Source of the DNA: Halobacillus campisalis
GTDB lineage: Bacteria > Bacillota > Bacilli > Bacillales > Halobacillaceae
Direction: 5' to 3'
Length of the DNA: 64,000 bases
Assembly: GCF_030345335.1 (NCBI RefSeq)
Contig: NZ_JAPVRC010000013.1
Span: forward strand, 1 to 64,000
Shown here: positions 43,743-54,727 of the stretch, one piece after another
Position numbering within the stretch: the first letter of the stretch is position 1
Layout: each line of letters starts with the position of its first letter
The notes under the pieces: model-generated
Databases searched by the model: none
What the model was told of the DNA's origin: nothing
Seen by the model: only the letters and a program-made list of their open reading frames with translations
Translations under genes and position numbers: made by a program

Positions 43743-44183
43743 ATGAAACTGCATGAACTGAAACCATCAGCTGGATCCAACAAAGAACGCAACCGCGTAG
43801 GACGCGGAATGTCTTCTGGTAATGGTAAGACTTCAGGCCGTGGCCACAAAGGTCAAGGACAACGATCTGGCAGTAAGACTCGTCCAGGTTTTGAAGGTGG
43901 TCAAATGCCACTATTCCAACGTCTGCCTAAACGTGGATTTACGAATATTCACCGTAAAGAATTTGCGATTGTTAATCTAGATGCTCTTAACCGTTTTGAA
44001 GAGGGCACTGAGGTTACTCCTGAGCTTCTGCTTGAAACTGGCGTAGTCAGCAAAGAAAAAGCTGGCATTAAAGTTCTAGCTAAAGGTTCTGTCGAAAAGA
44101 AACTTACTGTGAAAGCTCATAAGTTCTCTGCTTCAGCAAAAGAAGCTATCGAAGCAGCGGGCGGTCAAACTGAGGTGATTTAA
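43743..44183 (+). CDS. rplO: 50S ribosomal protein L15
   Basis: L15 (146 aa), late assembly protein. The glycine- and basic-rich N-terminus ([20 protein letters not shown]) and [18 protein letters not shown] are typical. Its stop overlaps the secY start by one base (TAATG), so secY translation is coupled to ribosomal protein synthesis. Confidence 0.98.
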   Translation: MKLHELKPSAGSNKERNRVGRGMSSGNGKTSGRGHKGQGQRSGSKTRPGFEGGQMPLFQRLPKRGFTNIHRKEFAIVNLDALNRFEEGTEVTPELLLETGVVSKEKAGIKVLAKGSVEKKLTVKAHKFSASAKEAIEAAGGQTEVI

Positions 44184-45475
44184 TGTTCCGGACAATCTCC
44201 AATTTTATGCGCGTGGGTGACATTCGACGGAAAATCATCTTCACTTTATTGATGCTCGTTGTTTTTCGCTTGGGAACATTCATCCCTGTACCTTTCTCTG
44301 ATCGAGATGCCATTGACTTCATGGATGAACAGAATGCATTTGGCTTCTTGAATACTTTTGGAGGCGGTGCGCTGCAGAACTTCTCCATTTTCGCAATGGG
44401 AATTATGCCGTACATTACAGCCTCCATTATCATGCAATTGTTACAGATGGATGTAGTACCGAAGTTTGCGGAATGGAAAAAGCAGGGTGAAGTTGGCCGT
44501 CGGAAATTAGCTCAGTTTACCCGCTATGGAACGATCGTTCTTGCCTTCATACAAGCTATTGGGATGTCAATCGGCTTCAATGCGTTAGCAGGCGGTCAGC
44601 TTATCGCTGATCCAGGCCCTGTAAAGTTCGCTGTCATTGCGCTTGTATTGACAGGAGGTACGGCTTTCTTGATGTGGCTTGGTGAGCAAATCACGACTCA
44701 CGGTGTTGGAAATGGTATTTCCATTTTGATTTTTGCCGGTATCGTTGCTGCGATTCCGACAGGAGCCAATCAACTGTATGATCAGTATATTACTGGCGCA
44801 GGAGATGAGCTTTTTATTAATTTAGTGATTATCGCACTTATTGCATTGGTTATCGTTGCGGTTGTTGTTGGGGTTATATTCATTCAGCAAGCCCTTCGTA
44901 AAATCCCGATTCAGTATGCGAAAAAACTTGTTAACCGTTCTCCAGTAGGTGGGCATTCTACTCACTTGCCGCTGAAGGTTAATGCAGCAGGGGTTATTCC
45001 GGTAATCTTTGCAATTTCATTCATTATTGCTCCTAGAACCGTAGCCGGTTTCTTTGAAGGTAATGAAGTAGCCTCTGTTATTCAATATATTTTTGATTAT
45101 CAGAACTGGCCTGGAATGATCATCTATGTAGCGTTGATTATTGCATTCACTTACTTCTATACATTTGTTCAGGTAAACCCGGAACAAATGGCAGAGAACT
45201 TGAAAAAACAAGGCGGGTATATTCCTGGGATTCGTCCTGGGGCGAATACTGAAACGTATTTGACTCGTGTGATGTACCGATTAACGTTTGTAGGATCTAT
45301 TTTCCTAGCAGCTGTATCTATCCTGCCGATCATTCTTGGTGCTGTAGCAGGTCTGCCGCCAAGTGTTCAAGTAGGAGGAACCGGTTTGCTCATCGTCGTC
45401 GGGGTTGCCCTTGAAATGATGAAGCAGCTGGAAAGTCAGTTAGTGAAACGCCATTACAAAGGCTTTATTAAATAG
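44183..45475 (+). CDS. secY: SecY, protein translocation channel
   Basis: SecY (430 aa) is the ten-span channel of the Sec translocon, partnering SecE (encoded at 17.4 kb) and SecG. The first segment is FTLLMLVVFRLGTFIPVP; the plug region, the cytosolic loop with KLVNRSPVGGHSTHLPLKVNAAGVIPVIFA, and the C-terminal loop GIRPGANTETYLTRV follow. It overlaps rplO by one base. adk follows after 41 bp. Confidence 0.98.
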   Translation: MFRTISNFMRVGDIRRKIIFTLLMLVVFRLGTFIPVPFSDRDAIDFMDEQNAFGFLNTFGGGALQNFSIFAMGIMPYITASIIMQLLQMDVVPKFAEWKKQGEVGRRKLAQFTRYGTIVLAFIQAIGMSIGFNALAGGQLIADPGPVKFAVIALVLTGGTAFLMWLGEQITTHGVGNGISILIFAGIVAAIPTGANQLYDQYITGAGDELFINLVIIALIALVIVAVVVGVIFIQQALRKIPIQYAKKLVNRSPVGGHSTHLPLKVNAAGVIPVIFAISFIIAPRTVAGFFEGNEVASVIQYIFDYQNWPGMIIYVALIIAFTYFYTFVQVNPEQMAENLKKQGGYIPGIRPGANTETYLTRVMYRLTFVGSIFLAAVSILPIILGAVAGLPPSVQVGGTGLLIVVGVALEMMKQLESQLVKRHYKGFIK

Positions 45476-45498
45476 ATTGTGAAAAAGCTAATGAATAA

Positions 45499-46913
<1,415 letters not shown>

Positions 46914-46929
46914 GTGAAGGTGATCGTGT

Positions 46930-47265
46930 TTGAATGAATCTGAGTCGAGTCCACGAATAGGTCAAGTTGTTCGTATTGTACAGGGACGTGAGGCGGGACA
47001 GTATGCTGTAGTCATCGATATTTTGGATGGCCGCTTCCTGCTGCTTGCTGACGGAGAGAAACGTAAGTATGATCGACCAAAGAAAAAGAATCTGCAGCAC
47101 GTAGAGCTTATGGATTTCGTCTCTCCGGAAGTCCAAAACAGCCTTCTAGAAACTGGTCGCGTCACGAATGGCAAGCTTCGCTTTGCCGTAGCAAAATATG
47201 TCAATGAAGAAGTGACTGATTTGAAGAAGGGAGATCAACTCGATGGCGAAAGACGATGTAATTGA
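46930..47265 (+). CDS. KOW-domain RNA-binding protein
   Basis: A 111-residue protein with an N-terminal KOW motif ([22 protein letters not shown]) of the L14e/L24 type, then a basic segment ([20 protein letters not shown]). Bacilli carry this small gene between map and infA; its role is probably in ribosome function or RNA binding but is not established. It starts with TTG at 46930 after AAGGTGATC. It overlaps infA by 23 bp, so the two are coupled. Confidence 0.8.
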   Translation: MNESESSPRIGQVVRIVQGREAGQYAVVIDILDGRFLLLADGEKRKYDRPKKKNLQHVELMDFVSPEVQNSLLETGRVTNGKLRFAVAKYVNEEVTDLKKGDQLDGERRCN

Positions 47266-47461
47266 GGTGGAAGGAACAGTCGTTGAAACTCTGCCTAATG
47301 CACAATTTAAAGTAGAGCTTGAAAACGGCCATACCGTTTTAGCCCACGTTTCCGGTAAAATTCGTATGCACTTTATCCGGATCTTACCTGGGGACAAAGT
47401 GACGGTGGAACTTTCTCCGTATGATCTGACAAGAGGACGTATTACGTACCGTTATAAATAA
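47243..47461 (+). CDS. infA: translation initiation factor IF-1
   Basis: IF-1 (72 aa) is a single OB-fold protein that occupies the 30S A site during initiation. [33 protein letters not shown] and the C-terminal TYRYK are family hallmarks. Its start lies inside the preceding KOW gene, after AAGAAGGGAG. Confidence 0.98.
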   Translation: MAKDDVIEVEGTVVETLPNAQFKVELENGHTVLAHVSGKIRMHFIRILPGDKVTVELSPYDLTRGRITYRYK

Positions 47462-47481
47462 TAAACACTGCTCCGTTATAA

Positions 47482-47610
<129 letters not shown>

Positions 47611-47634
47611 TCTAAAAGGAGGTGCACGTACCAA

Positions 47635-48000
47635 ATGGCACGTATATCAGGTGTAGATATCCCTCGTGATAAGCGAGTAGTCGTATCTCTAACTTATATT
47701 TATGGTGTTGGAAAGTCATTGGCAAGCGATGTTCTTGCAGAAGCTGGCGTTTCTGAAAGCACTCGCGTTCGTGATCTTACCGAGGATGAATTAGGTAAGA
47801 TTCGTAAAGCTCTAGACAACCACAACGTCGAAGGTGACCTTCGTCGTGAGAACTCATTAAACATCAAACGTTTAATTGAAATCGGTTCTTACCGTGGAAT
47901 CCGTCACCGCCGCGGACTTCCAGCTCGCGGACAGAAAACTAAAAACAACTCTCGTACACGTAAAGGCCCACGTCGTACTGTGGCTAACAAACGTAAATAA
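47635..48000 (+). CDS. rpsM: 30S ribosomal protein S13
   Basis: S13 (121 aa) forms head-body bridges and contacts P-site tRNA with its C-terminal tail. [21 protein letters not shown] and [22 protein letters not shown] are standard. AAAGGAGGTGCA precedes the ATG. Confidence 0.98.
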   Translation: MARISGVDIPRDKRVVVSLTYIYGVGKSLASDVLAEAGVSESTRVRDLTEDELGKIRKALDNHNVEGDLRRENSLNIKRLIEIGSYRGIRHRRGLPARGQKTKNNSRTRKGPRRTVANKRK

Positions 48001-48026
48001 TTAGATAAGAAGGAGGTTTAATCTAT

Positions 48027-48422
48027 ATGGCACGTAAAGGAAACACTCGTAGTCGTAAACGTCGCGTGAAAAAGAATATAGAGAGTGGAGTAGCTCATAT
48101 TCGCTCTACTTTTAACAATACGATCGTAACGGTCACCGACGTACAAGGGAACGTTATTACTTGGAGCAGTTCTGGATCACTTGGTTTCAAAGGATCCCGT
48201 AAATCTACTCCATTCGCTGCCCAAATGGCTTCTGAAGCCGCTGCGAAAGACGCTATGGATAACGGAATGAAAACTATTGAAGTTACTGTTAAAGGCCCTG
48301 GCGCTGGTCGTGAAGCAGCGATTCGTTCACTACAAGCCGTAGGTCTAGAGATCACTGCGATTCGTGACGTGACTCCAGTACCACACAACGGTTGCCGTCC
48401 ACCAAAACGTCGTCGCGTATAA
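48027..48422 (+). CDS. rpsK: 30S ribosomal protein S11
   Basis: S11 (131 aa) lies on the platform near the mRNA exit. [18 protein letters not shown] and the C-terminal [16 protein letters not shown] are family hallmarks. A 177-nt interval separates it from rpoA. Confidence 0.98.
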   Translation: MARKGNTRSRKRRVKKNIESGVAHIRSTFNNTIVTVTDVQGNVITWSSSGSLGFKGSRKSTPFAAQMASEAAAKDAMDNGMKTIEVTVKGPGAGREAAIRSLQAVGLEITAIRDVTPVPHNGCRPPKRRRV

Positions 48423-48599
48423 TAATTCTGTATAGAATTTGTAACCCTGTCTATAATGGGGTATGATAGCTTGTAAATAGCACCGCCATAGACAGTCATA
48501 TAGTAGTTGTCTTGTAATAGAGACTGCCTACCTGAGGAATTTCGGTTAGATCATATGTCTAACCGAGGTTTCGACGTTTTGAAGGAGGGTTTTGTTTAA
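48423..48599 (+). promoter_or_regulatory. rpoA leader: candidate promoter and hairpin
   Basis: TTGTAA (48439-48444), 17-bp spacer, TATGAT (48462-48467) is a plausible sigma-A promoter. Downstream, CGGTTAGA-N7-TCTAACCG (48543-48565) is a perfect 8-bp stem about 15 nt before the rpoA ribosome-binding site GAAGGAGGG. No clear T run follows the stem. Confidence 0.45.
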
Positions 48600-49544
48600 A
48601 TGATCGAAATTGAAAAGCCAAAAATTGAACCGGTTGAGATCAGCAGTGATTCCACATTCGGTAAATTCGTCGTTGAACCGCTTGAGCGTGGATATGGTAC
48701 AACACTAGGTAACTCCTTACGTCGTATTTTACTATCCTCACTACCTGGTGCAGCCGTTACGTCTGTTCAAATTGATGGAGTTCTTCATGAATTCTCCACA
48801 ATTGAAGGTGTTGTAGAAGATGTAACTACCGTTGTACTAAATCTAAAGAAACTAGCTTTGAAGATTTATTCTGATGAAGAAAAGACTTTAGAGATTGATG
48901 TGCAAACAGAAGGTAAGGTTACTGCAGCAGACATTACGCACGATAGTGATGTAGAAGTGCTTAACCCGGATCTTCACATCGCGACACTGGATAGTAAAAC
49001 ACCTCTTCGTATGCGTATTACTGCTGAGCGCGGTCGCGGATACCGTCCCGCTGAAGGTAATAATCATGATGATTTACCAATTGGTGTCATTCCAGTTGAT
49101 TCGATTTTCACACCTGTTTCTCGTGTGACGTATCAAGTAGAAAACACGCGTATCGGACAAACTTCAAACTTTGATAAGCTTACTCTAGACGTTTGGACTG
49201 ATGGCAGTACTCGTCCTGAAGAAGCGATCTCACTTGGAGCTAAAATCTATATGGAGCACCTCAACATCTTCGTAGGCCTGACAGATGAAGCTCAAAAAGC
49301 TGAAATCATGGTTGAAAAAGAAGAGGACCAAAAAGAAAAAGTTCTTGAGATGACGATCGAAGAGCTTGATTTGTCTGTCCGTTCTTATAACTGCTTGAAG
49401 CGTGCAGGTATTAACACTGTACAAGAGCTTGCGAATAAATCAGAGGACGATATGATGAAGGTTCGTAATCTAGGTCGTAAATCACTAGAAGAAGTGAAAT
49501 ACAAGCTGGACGAGCTCGGTTTAGGTTTAAGAAAAGAAGACTAA
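48600..49544 (+). CDS. rpoA: RNA polymerase alpha subunit
   Basis: RpoA (314 aa) dimerises to start polymerase assembly. The N-terminal domain contains [20 protein letters not shown]; a flexible linker near 230-245 precedes the C-terminal domain with [19 protein letters not shown] and [13 protein letters not shown], which contacts UP-element DNA and activators. It lies between rpsK and rplQ. Confidence 0.98.
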   Translation: MIEIEKPKIEPVEISSDSTFGKFVVEPLERGYGTTLGNSLRRILLSSLPGAAVTSVQIDGVLHEFSTIEGVVEDVTTVVLNLKKLALKIYSDEEKTLEIDVQTEGKVTAADITHDSDVEVLNPDLHIATLDSKTPLRMRITAERGRGYRPAEGNNHDDLPIGVIPVDSIFTPVSRVTYQVENTRIGQTSNFDKLTLDVWTDGSTRPEEAISLGAKIYMEHLNIFVGLTDEAQKAEIMVEKEEDQKEKVLEMTIEELDLSVRSYNCLKRAGINTVQELANKSEDDMMKVRNLGRKSLEEVKYKLDELGLGLRKED

Positions 49545-49588
49545 TTGATCATCACATCTAAGAGATTCCTATAAGGGAGGGATATTTC

Positions 49589-49948
49589 ATGGCTAGAAAG
49601 CTAGGACGTACGACAGACCAACGTATGGCACTTCTTCGCAACTTAGCGACAGATTTGATCATTCATGAACGTATTGAAACTACAGAAGCTAAAGCAAAAG
49701 AGCTTCGTTCTGTTGTTGAAAAAATGATTACACTAGGCAAGCGCGGCGATCTTCATGCACGTCGTCAAGCTGAGTCGTTCCTTTACAAAGCAGATGCGAA
49801 TGAAGAAGGAGATCAAACAGCACTTCAAAAGCTGTTCTCTGACATCGCACCACGCTATGAGGAACGCCAAGGTGGTTACACTCGCGTGCTTAAATTAGGC
49901 GAGCGTAAAGGTGACGGAGCTAAAATGGCGATCATTGAACTAGTTTAA
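49589..49948 (+). CDS. rplQ: 50S ribosomal protein L17
   Basis: L17 (119 aa). [22 protein letters not shown] and the C-terminal [27 protein letters not shown] are standard. It ends the S10-spc-alpha supercluster, with a terminator just downstream. Confidence 0.98.
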   Translation: MARKLGRTTDQRMALLRNLATDLIIHERIETTEAKAKELRSVVEKMITLGKRGDLHARRQAESFLYKADANEEGDQTALQKLFSDIAPRYEERQGGYTRVLKLGERKGDGAKMAIIELV

Positions 49949-49969
49949 TGTCACCATTTAAAATGGGTT

Positions 49970-50018
49970 AAAAGGGCAGGACGGAATCTCATCAGAGGTT
50001 GACTCCAGCCCTTTTTTT
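49970..50018 (+). terminator. terminator after rplQ
   Basis: AAAAGGGC pairs with GCCCTTTT across a long loop that can fold further, followed by a T run. Confidence 0.75.
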
Positions 50019-50032
50019 ATTGCTTCAAATTA

Positions 50033-50094
50033 ATTGCCTGGGAAATGTGTCGTATAGTATAAATAAATGGTGAAATATATTTCCCAGGAAATAT
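50033..50094 (+). promoter_or_regulatory. ecf promoter with two matching palindromes
   Basis: A promoter TTGCCT (50035-50040), 17-bp spacer, TATAAA (50058-50063) is framed by two near-identical palindromes: ATTGCCTGGGAAAT (50033-50046, over the -35) and ATTTCCCAGGAAAT (50079-50092, inside the 18-bp dyad 50077-50094). Their centres are 46 bp apart. A 10-bp perfect inverted repeat (CCTGGGAAAT / ATTTCCCAGG) links them. The layout suggests a repressor binding two sites; the regulator is unknown to me. Confidence 0.6.
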
Positions 50095-50113
50095 GGAGAG
50101 CGGAGGACCCATT

Positions 50114-50953
50114 ATGGAGAATAGTAAGATAGAGTTCAGAAATGTTTCTTTTCGTTATCAAGAGGATATGCCCTGGGTGTTGAAGAATGTCAGTTTTACG
50201 ATATCTGCAGATGAATGGGTTGCTATTATTGGCCATAATGGTTCTGGAAAGTCTACCATCGCGAAACTCATGAACGGTCTGCTATTCCCCCAGGAGGGAG
50301 AAATCTATGTGAATGGCCAGAAAGTGAGCCGGGAAACCATTTGGGATGTCCGGGAAAAGGTAGGAATGGTCTTTCAGAACCCTGATAACCAATTCGTAGG
50401 GACTACTGTGAGAGATGATGTAGCGTTTGGCATGGAAAACCATGGAATGCCCCGTGAGTTAATGCTCGAACGGATCGAAACCAGTTTGGCTGCTGTAGGC
50501 ATGCAGGGGTATGAAGAGCAGGAGCCGCACCGGCTGTCCGGCGGGCAGAAACAAAGAGTGGCTATTGCTAGTGTGCTAGCAGTTTCACCAAAGTATATAA
50601 TATTGGATGAAGCCACGGCGATGCTCGATCCTAAAGGCAGGAAGGAAATCTTAAAAACTGTATTAGAAGTACAAGAACAAAGAAACCTTTGCTTGGTCAC
50701 TATTACACACGATTTGCTGGAAGTTACCCAGGCTGATCGGGTAATGGTTATGAACGAAGGAGAAGTTTGGCTTGAGGCGAGTCCAAGAGAAGTGTTCTCG
50801 AAGCAGGAACAGCTGCAGGAAATTGGCTTAGATACTCCATTCATTACAAAACTAGCAGATGAATTGAAAGCTGCTGGTATCAGTCTTACCCGTGAGCCAC
50901 TTAATCACCAGGAGTTGTTGGAGGAATTATGGACATTACGTTCGACCATGTAA
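50114..50953 (+). CDS. ecfA1: ECF transporter ATPase A1
   Basis: EcfA1 (279 aa) is one of two ATPases powering the shared energy-coupling factor module for vitamin and metal uptake. Walker [11 protein letters not shown] loop in [14 protein letters not shown], signature [12 protein letters not shown] and Walker [13 protein letters not shown] are intact. The start is ATG 50114 after GCGGAGGA; an in-frame ATG at 50093 precedes that site. The 3' end overlaps ecfA2 by 25 bp. Confidence 0.96.
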   Translation: MENSKIEFRNVSFRYQEDMPWVLKNVSFTISADEWVAIIGHNGSGKSTIAKLMNGLLFPQEGEIYVNGQKVSRETIWDVREKVGMVFQNPDNQFVGTTVRDDVAFGMENHGMPRELMLERIETSLAAVGMQGYEEQEPHRLSGGQKQRVAIASVLAVSPKYIILDEATAMLDPKGRKEILKTVLEVQEQRNLCLVTITHDLLEVTQADRVMVMNEGEVWLEASPREVFSKQEQLQEIGLDTPFITKLADELKAAGISLTREPLNHQELLEELWTLRSTM

Positions 50954-51801
50954 GCTATACGTATCAGCCTAATAGTCCTTTTGAGCATCACGCTTTAAAA
51001 GACCTGTCTTTTCAATTTTCGTCAGGATCTTTTGTTGCTGTTATTGGACATACGGGTTCTGGTAAATCTACGTTGATTCAACATTTGAACGGCTTGGTTC
51101 AGCCGACAGAGGGTGCGGTGTCCATAGGTTCCTACCACCTTCAAGCAGGAAAAAAGAATAAGAAATTAAGAGAGCTTCGTGAAAAGGTGGGAGTGGTATT
51201 TCAATATCCTGAACATCAACTATTTGAAGAGACGGTAGAAAAAGATATTGCCTTCGGTCCTTCGAATTTCGGAGTAGGAGAAGAGGATATCAAACAACGT
51301 ACGAAAGAAGCTATCTCTGCCGTTCATTTATCAGAGGATATGCTGCAGCGGTCTCCATTTGATTTAAGTGGAGGGCAAATGCGCAGAGTAGCGATTGCCG
51401 GAGTGTTAGCTATGGATCCTGATGTACTCGTATTAGATGAACCTACCGCAGGTCTGGACCCTCGAGGCCAAAAAGAGATTATGGATATGTTTGCTCGCCT
51501 GCATAAGCAAAAACAACTGACTACCGTTCTGGTGACGCACAGTATGGAAGACGCTCTGAATTATGCGGACCATGTGATTATTTTAAAAGACGGTGAAGTT
51601 TATAAAGAAGGGGCGCCTCTTGAAATCTTTAAGGAAAAAGAAGCGCTGCAAAGTGTTCAGTTAGATGTTCCTGAGGTTATCGAATTTCTCGGCGAAGTGG
51701 AAAGAACACTGGATGAAAAAATCTCCTATCAAGGTCAATCTATAGCTGAATTAGCAAAAGAACTGGCTCAAGTGGTAAAAGGGGGCCGCGATCATGAGTA
51801 G
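50929..51801 (+). CDS. ecfA2: ECF transporter ATPase A2
   Basis: EcfA2 (290 aa) pairs with EcfA1. Walker [10 protein letters not shown], the ECF-specific Q-loop region [14 protein letters not shown], signature [13 protein letters not shown] and Walker [14 protein letters not shown] are present. It overlaps both neighbours (25 bp with ecfA1, 8 bp with ecfT), so the three proteins are made together. Confidence 0.96.
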   Translation: MDITFDHVSYTYQPNSPFEHHALKDLSFQFSSGSFVAVIGHTGSGKSTLIQHLNGLVQPTEGAVSIGSYHLQAGKKNKKLRELREKVGVVFQYPEHQLFEETVEKDIAFGPSNFGVGEEDIKQRTKEAISAVHLSEDMLQRSPFDLSGGQMRRVAIAGVLAMDPDVLVLDEPTAGLDPRGQKEIMDMFARLHKQKQLTTVLVTHSMEDALNYADHVIILKDGEVYKEGAPLEIFKEKEALQSVQLDVPEVIEFLGEVERTLDEKISYQGQSIAELAKELAQVVKGGRDHE

Positions 51802-52591
51802 TTCTATGATGATCGGCCAATATATCCCGGCGGGTTCCTTTATTCATAAGCTTGATCCGCGGACGAAAATCGCTATTATCTTTTTCTTTGTTGTGATCGT
51901 ATTTTTTGCTAATTCCGTTATGAGCTATGGACTGCTCACTTTATTTGCCGTAGGAAGCGCTTTTGCTACTAAAATACGCGTGCGTTATATATTAAAAGGG
52001 TTGAAACCTGTTTGGTTCCTTATCGCCTTTACATTTCTTCTTCATTTATTTGTAACAAGGGAGGGAGAAGTAATCGCCACAGTCTTCGGGTGGGAGCTTT
52101 ATCGGGAGGCGCTTATCCAGGGGTCTACGATTTCCCTGCGCTTTTTCCTGCTGATCATGGTCACTTCACTGTTGACTTTGACGACCACGCCCATAGAGAT
52201 CACAGATGCGATCGAGCAGCTGCTCGGGCCCTTTAAGAGGTTCCGTTTTCCAGCACATGAACTGGCTCTTATGATGTCGATCTCGCTTCGATTTATACCG
52301 ACTTTGATGCAGGAAACGGAAAAAATCTCTAAAGCTCAAGCGTCCAGAGGTGTGGACTTCCGCACAGGCTCATTTAAAGACCGTATAAAGGCGGTTATCC
52401 CTCTTTTGGTACCTTTGTTTGTCAGCGCGTTCAAAAGAGCTGAGGAGCTCGCTATGGCCATGGAAGCAAGGGGGTATAAAGGCGGTGAAGGACGTACGAA
52501 GTTGAGAGAGCTGCACATTGGATGGAAGGATTATGTAGTGTACGGATTGTTTATTCTATTAATGGCTGGATTATTCTTAACTAGGAATTAG
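51794..52591 (+). CDS. ecfT: ECF transporter membrane subunit T
   Basis: EcfT (265 aa) is the membrane scaffold joining the ATPases to interchangeable substrate-binding S components, none of which is encoded here. Several membrane spans in the N-terminal half are followed by the two coupling-helix motifs AQASRGVDF and AMEARGYKG, whose A-R-G cores contact the ATPases. A last span ([13 protein letters not shown]) ends the protein. It overlaps ecfA2 by 8 bp. Confidence 0.95.
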   Translation: MSSSMMIGQYIPAGSFIHKLDPRTKIAIIFFFVVIVFFANSVMSYGLLTLFAVGSAFATKIRVRYILKGLKPVWFLIAFTFLLHLFVTREGEVIATVFGWELYREALIQGSTISLRFFLLIMVTSLLTLTTTPIEITDAIEQLLGPFKRFRFPAHELALMMSISLRFIPTLMQETEKISKAQASRGVDFRTGSFKDRIKAVIPLLVPLFVSAFKRAEELAMAMEARGYKGGEGRTKLRELHIGWKDYVVYGLFILLMAGLFLTRN

Positions 52592-52606
52592 CTGGAGGAT
52601 TAAGAT

Positions 52607-53344
52607 ATGAGATTAAAATGCAGAGTGGAATACGATGGGACACAGTATGCGGGATATCAGATTCAGCCTAACGGCAATACGGTCCAAGCTGAATTAGAAA
52701 AAGCACTGGCCAAGATGCATAAAGGCGAAAAGGTGAAAGTGACAGCCTCTGGGCGGACAGACTCCGGCGTCCACGCAAGAGGGCAGATCATCCATTTTGA
52801 TACGAATCTATCTATCCCTCCACACAACTGGAAAAGAGCGCTGGATTCTATGCTTCCTCAAGACATCCATATCGCTGAAGCAGAGGAAGCTGCGGCTGAC
52901 TTCCACGCCCGTTATGACACAATCGGAAAAGAGTATCGATATTTCGTTTGGAACAGCCGAGAGCCAGATATCTTCAAAAGACACTATACGACACACATAA
53001 AATTTCCGCTAAATGTAGAGGCAATGAAAAAAGCGTGTCGGCTGATTGAAGGAGAACATGATTTTACTTCCTTCTGTTCGTCCCGGACTGATTTGAAAGG
53101 AAGCAAAGTGAGAACGATCCACCGAGCTTCAATTGAGCAGGAGGGAGCCGAGCTGGTATTTATTTTTAAAGGAAGCGGCTTTTTATACAATATGGTTCGT
53201 ATCCTGGTAGGAACTCTGCTAGAGGTAGGGCGGGGTGAACGCAACCCTGAGGAATTGCAGGCTGTGTTTGAAGCCCGTGAACGGAAAGCGGCTGGAAAAA
53301 CGGCGCCCCCTCATGGGTTGTTTTTGTGGCAAGTTGATTACTGA
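52607..53344 (+). CDS. truA: tRNA pseudouridine38-40 synthase
   Basis: TruA (245 aa) converts uridines 38-40 in tRNA anticodon arms. The catalytic aspartate lies in SGRTDSGVHARGQ near residue 53; the second half has GEHDFTSFC and FLYNMVRILVGTLLEVG. It follows ecfT by 15 bp, the conserved Bacillus order ecfA1-ecfA2-ecfT-truA-rplM-rpsI, but here repeats intervene before rplM. Confidence 0.96.
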   Translation: MRLKCRVEYDGTQYAGYQIQPNGNTVQAELEKALAKMHKGEKVKVTASGRTDSGVHARGQIIHFDTNLSIPPHNWKRALDSMLPQDIHIAEAEEAAADFHARYDTIGKEYRYFVWNSREPDIFKRHYTTHIKFPLNVEAMKKACRLIEGEHDFTSFCSSRTDLKGSKVRTIHRASIEQEGAELVFIFKGSGFLYNMVRILVGTLLEVGRGERNPEELQAVFEARERKAAGKTAPPHGLFLWQVDY

Positions 53345-53399
53345 GGGGTGCTGCAAGTGCACTCGTTTTTATTTGGAAAGATCGTCTGATTACGGAATT

Positions 53400-53566
53400 T
53401 TGTTTATGCGTGGCGTGTCTACCCGGCCACTTCCGCATTTCTGATGTCCAGCTGCGAAAGGCAAGCCTTCGCGACATAAGCAATCTACCTCCATCGGGAA
53501 AGGCCACCCGATTGCGGCATCTTGCTTATGCGTTTCAGGCTTAAACGCCTTTCTTCGCATTTCTTT
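53400..53566. repeat. intergenic palindromic repeats, partial plus full copy
   Basis: A 43-nt segment at 53400-53442 (TTGTTTATGCGT...CGCATTTCT) resembles the segment at 53522-53564 (TTGCTTATGCGT...CGCATTTCT). The second closes a ~125-bp imperfect palindrome starting at 53442 (TGATGTCCAGCTGCG, with GCGAAAGGC pairing to GCCTTTCTTCGC). So a tail fragment precedes a full unit. From memory it is like a common Bacillus intergenic repeat containing TGTCTAGCTCCAGCGCC. It fills the truA-rplM gap up to the promoter. Confidence 0.6.
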
Positions 53567-53599
53567 TTAAAAAAACAACGTTTCCTTGCGTTTAGGCTC

Positions 53600-53627
53600 T
53601 TGACATTGGGGACAGGAGTGTTATATT
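53600..53627 (+). promoter_or_regulatory. sigma-A promoter of rplM-rpsI
   Basis: TTGACA (53600-53605), 16-bp spacer, TATATT (53622-53627); TATTAT at 53624 gives an 18-bp alternative. It lies directly after the repeat region. Confidence 0.75.
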
Positions 53628-53644
53628 ATATTCTATGGCATTTT

Positions 53645-53739
53645 ATTTCTATACCACGGTTAGCCCCGGAAACTAATCGTATTTGAGATAAATAATAATT
53701 GAAGCTTTGTGAAACTAACAATTCAGGAGGGAAACCAAT
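53645..53739 (+). ncRNA. L13 ribosomal protein leader
   Basis: The sequence before rplM contains ACCACGGTTAGCCCCGGAAACTAATCGT-type elements: ACGGTTAG (53656-53663) pairs with CTAATCGT (53673-53680) across CCCCGGAAA. This fits the known Firmicutes L13 leader, thought to bind L13 for autoregulation. Boundaries are approximate. Confidence 0.65.
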
Positions 53740-54177
53740 ATGCGCACAACTTTCATGGCAAATGAAAACAACGTGGAACGCAAATGGTTCGTCGTGGATG
53801 CTGCAGGGCAGACACTAGGCCGTTTGGCAAGCGAAGTTGCTGCGATCCTTCGCGGTAAAAATAAACCAACGTATACTCCGCATGTTGATACAGGTGACCA
53901 TGTCATCATCATCAATGCTGGAGAAATCGAACTAACAGGTAACAAAATCAATGATAAGATTTATTACCGTCACTCAAATCACCCAGGTGGTTTGAAATCT
54001 CGTACAGCTAACGAAATGCGTACAAAATACCCTGAGCAAATGCTAGAACTTGCTGTTAAAGGTATGCTGCCTAAAGGAAGCCTAGGACGCAAAATGGGCA
54101 AGAAACTTCATGTATACGCTGGATCTGAGCATAAGCATGAAGCACAACAACCAGAAGTTTACGAACTTCGCGGATAA
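53740..54177 (+). CDS. rplM: 50S ribosomal protein L13
   Basis: L13 (145 aa), early 50S assembly protein. [22 protein letters not shown] and the C-terminal [20 protein letters not shown] are standard. The start is ATG 53740, seven bases after a GGAGGG site; an ATG at 53755 ([11 protein letters not shown]) lies further away. rpsI follows after 18 bp. Confidence 0.97.
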   Translation: MRTTFMANENNVERKWFVVDAAGQTLGRLASEVAAILRGKNKPTYTPHVDTGDHVIIINAGEIELTGNKINDKIYYRHSNHPGGLKSRTANEMRTKYPEQMLELAVKGMLPKGSLGRKMGKKLHVYAGSEHKHEAQQPEVYELRG

Positions 54178-54195
54178 TAAAAGGGAGGTAATCGA

Positions 54196-54588
54196 GTGGC
54201 ACAAGTACAATACTCCGGTACTGGACGTCGTAAAAAGTCAACAGCTCGTGTACGTCTAGTTCCAGGAACTGGTCGTGTAGTAGTAAATAAGCGTGACGCT
54301 GAAGACTTTTTCCCATACGAAACTCTTCGTATGATTCTGAAGCAGCCTTTAGCTGTTACAGAGACTGAAGGAAACTATGATGTGTATGTTAATGTTGATG
54401 GTGGAGGTTTCACTGGTCAAGCTGGTGCGATCCGTCACGGAATCGCTCGTGCTCTGCTTCAAGCAGACCCAGAATACCGTACACCACTTAAGCGCGCAGG
54501 ACTTCTAACGCGTGACGCACGTATGAAAGAGCGTAAGAAATACGGTCTTAAAGGTGCTCGTCGTGCTCCACAGTTCTCCAAGCGTTAA
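54196..54588 (+). CDS. rpsI: 30S ribosomal protein S9
   Basis: S9 (130 aa) contacts P-site tRNA with its C-terminal tail. [19 protein letters not shown] and the tail [17 protein letters not shown] are family hallmarks. It starts with GTG at 54196 after AAGGGAGGT. A terminator follows. Confidence 0.98.
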   Translation: MAQVQYSGTGRRKKSTARVRLVPGTGRVVVNKRDAEDFFPYETLRMILKQPLAVTETEGNYDVYVNVDGGGFTGQAGAIRHGIARALLQADPEYRTPLKRAGLLTRDARMKERKKYGLKGARRAPQFSKR

Positions 54589-54604
54589 TATTTTTTATCA
54601 AGAG

Positions 54605-54642
54605 AAGCTCTTTTCCTTTCATCGGGAAGAGAGCTTTTTTTA
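54605..54642 (+). terminator. terminator after rpsI
   Basis: AAGCTCTTTTCC pairs with GGAAGAGAGCTT (one wobble), followed by seven T residues. Confidence 0.88.
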
Positions 54643-54685
54643 TGCTGGCAGTTTTGTAAACTATCGATAAGCTCTGGCGCGGCTT

Positions 54686-54722
54686 GAAAAATCCCCCGGG
54701 CTGGATGAGAGCCCGGGGGATT
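54686..54722 (-). terminator. terminator of the amiE-nagZ-namZ unit
   Basis: AATCCCCCGGGCT pairs with AGCCCGGGGGATT; read on the minus strand it is followed by TTTTTC. It lies just past the namZ stop. Confidence 0.85.
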
Positions 54723-54727
54723 CAAAT

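Noticed and set aside
50374-50844. 156-codon open frame on the minus strand inside ecfA1
   Set aside because: It is the antisense shadow of a clear ABC ATPase, with serine- and cysteine-rich low-complexity translation, no ribosome-binding site and no family resemblance.
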